Part shown: positions 5,346 through 5,937 of the stretch, piece by piece
Layout: each line of letters begins with the position of its first letter
Position numbering within the stretch: position 1 is the first letter of the stretch
Source of the DNA: Rhodocyclaceae bacterium
GTDB lineage: Bacteria > Pseudomonadota > Gammaproteobacteria > Burkholderiales > Rhodocyclaceae
Direction: 5' to 3'
Assembly: GCA_020849155.1 (NCBI GenBank)
Contig: JADLGU010000399.1
Span: 1 to 5,937 of the forward strand
Length of the DNA stretch: 5,937 nt
The notes under the pieces: model-generated
What the model was told of the DNA's origin: nothing
Databases searched by the model: none
What the model saw: only the letters and a program-made list of their open reading frames with translations
Position numbers and translations under genes: made by a program

Positions 5346-5937
5346 ACCGAAGCCGACGCCCGCTTGGCTCTGCAGCCAAGCCATCTCCCCGCCGGCGCTT
5401 CCACGTAGCGATGAAACAGCGCGCCCGCCATGAGGCTGAGCCCCCAGGCGAGAAACAGGCCGAACGCATTGGCCGCAGGATCGCCGGGAAATACGCTGCC
5501 GAAAATCGCATTCAACAACAGGCAGACCGGGTAGTGAATGAGAAACACCGAATAGGAGATGTCGCCGAGAAAATTCAGCCGAAGCGTCCAGGCGGCCGGA
5601 AGGCGGATGCGCTGATAGGCCAGTCCCAACAGGATGGCGGTGGCCAAGGCGACGGCGATGCGGGGACGGAAGTCGAGTGTCAACGCAGGAACAACGACCG
5701 TGGCCATGAAGACGAGCAACGGCAATGGGTTTTCACGCTTGCTGGCCCAGTAGGCCAAAGCTCCCATGGCGTAGGCGGCGAAGAAATATAACGCCCAGTC
5801 GTCCCAGACGGGCATGCGATTGAAATAGAAAAGGGAGGCAACTGCGAGCAGCCCAACCGCTGCAGGCGCCCGACTTTGGAACAGCCAGAGCAGGCCCACC
5901 AGAAGGACATAGAGCTGAAAGTCGATGGAGATGTACC
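5342..5937 (-). CDS. Acyltransferase-3 family (OafA/YrhL-like) membrane protein, C-terminal part
   Basis: The gene enters from the right edge and its last 197 residues are visible. Proteins of this family are multi-pass inner-membrane enzymes that usually O-acylate (often O-acetylate) surface polysaccharides or other envelope carbohydrates. The substrate cannot be inferred here. The visible part begins YISIDFQLY, which matches the family segment before a transmembrane helix. Hydrophobic segments lie at about 5-19, 25-39, 47-64, 71-87, 93-107, 124-146 and 154-175 of the fragment. The signature LGDISYSVFLIHYP is at 123-136 and RYVEAPAGRW at 176-185. A GTG at 5899 could be mistaken for a start, but the frame stays open with family-like sequence to the window edge, so the true start is outside. 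Full-length members are typically 350-400 residues. By eye the gene looks somewhat less GC-rich than the + strand operon. It converges on gloA with a 4-nt overlap. Confidence 0.9.
   Translation of the reverse strand, partial: YISIDFQLYVLLVGLLWLFQSRAPAAVGLLAVASLFYFNRMPVWDDWALYFFAAYAMGALAYWASKRENPLPLLVFMATVVVPALTLDFRPRIAVALATAILLGLAYQRIRLPAAWTLRLNFLGDISYSVFLIHYPVCLLLNAIFGSVFPGDPAANAFGLFLAWGLSLMAGALFHRYVEAPAGRWLGCRAKRASASV
5362..5381. terminator. Candidate hairpin at the convergent gene ends
   Basis: GCTTGGCT (5362-5369) and AGCCAAGC (5374-5381) form a perfect 8-bp stem with a 4-nt CTGC loop, starting 17 nt after the gloA stop and lying inside the last codons of the opposing acyltransferase gene. 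The position suits a gloA transcription end, and by symmetry either strand could form it. No T-run follows on either strand, so it is not a canonical intrinsic terminator. It may only protect the RNA 3' end, or be coincidental coding sequence. Confidence 0.4.

Noticed and set aside
5411..5791. A 126-residue + strand open frame downstream of gloA
   Set aside because: It lies antisense to the acyltransferase gene, whose - strand product has family motifs and transmembrane segments; the + product is Gln/Gly/Arg-rich and unrecognisable.
5897..5899. GTG as the start of the acyltransferase gene
   Set aside because: The frame stays open to the window edge and the 12 upstream residues (YISIDFQLY...) match the family, so the real start is outside.
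1..5937. A defence system, mobile element, CRISPR array or RNA gene
   Set aside because: I looked for repeats with spacers, transposase or integrase motifs, terminal inverted repeats and tRNA-like segments and saw none. Almost every base is accounted for by the listed genes.

Overview
The window is a dense, GC-rich bacterial chromosomal segment. I read it as betaproteobacterial, possibly Rhodocyclales-like. That placement is inference from remembered family sequences: the GlyQ C-terminus, the Bordetella-type GmhB with a short zinc loop, and the KHQSAWET-type PlsC. No rRNA or other taxonomic marker is present. I see no mobile element, CRISPR array, tRNA or phage signature, and no gene-free stretch longer than about 20 bases.

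Layout: six genes run on the + strand as one probable operon. They are the 3' end of glyQ (1-320), glyS (322-2427), gmhB (2424-2957), a plsC-type acyltransferase (2954-3727), a 168-residue protein of unassigned function (3705-4211), a YgjP-like zinc metallopeptidase (4189-4941) and gloA (4959-5345), counting the partial glyQ as an extra member. Spacing is extremely tight: a 1-nt gap, two 4-nt ATGA overlaps, two 23-nt overlaps, and a 17-nt gap that carries the only clear internal Shine-Dalgarno sequence, in front of gloA. On the - strand the 3' portion of an acyltransferase-3 (OafA-like) membrane protein enters from the right edge (5937-5342). It converges on gloA so closely that the two TAG stop codons share a CTAG palindrome.

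Functionally the operon mixes glycyl-tRNA charging (GlyQ/GlyS), ADP-heptose synthesis for the LPS core (GmhB), phosphatidic acid synthesis (PlsC), a metallopeptidase, and methylglyoxal detoxification (GloA). Translation of the middle genes probably depends on coupling or reinitiation, because good ribosome binding sites are lacking at the overlapping starts.

The most interesting item is the 168-residue protein. It aligns, almost without gaps over its C-terminal half, with the YgjP-like metallopeptidase encoded directly downstream. Every catalytic and metal-binding position is replaced (HEMAH becomes ALLEP, the third His becomes Gly, RWGSC is lost), and the first ~80-residue segment is missing. 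The two genes also begin with similar heads and with identical 23-nt overlaps with the preceding gene. This looks like an old tandem duplication that produced a pseudoenzyme next to its active paralogue. The rest of the window is ordinary housekeeping.
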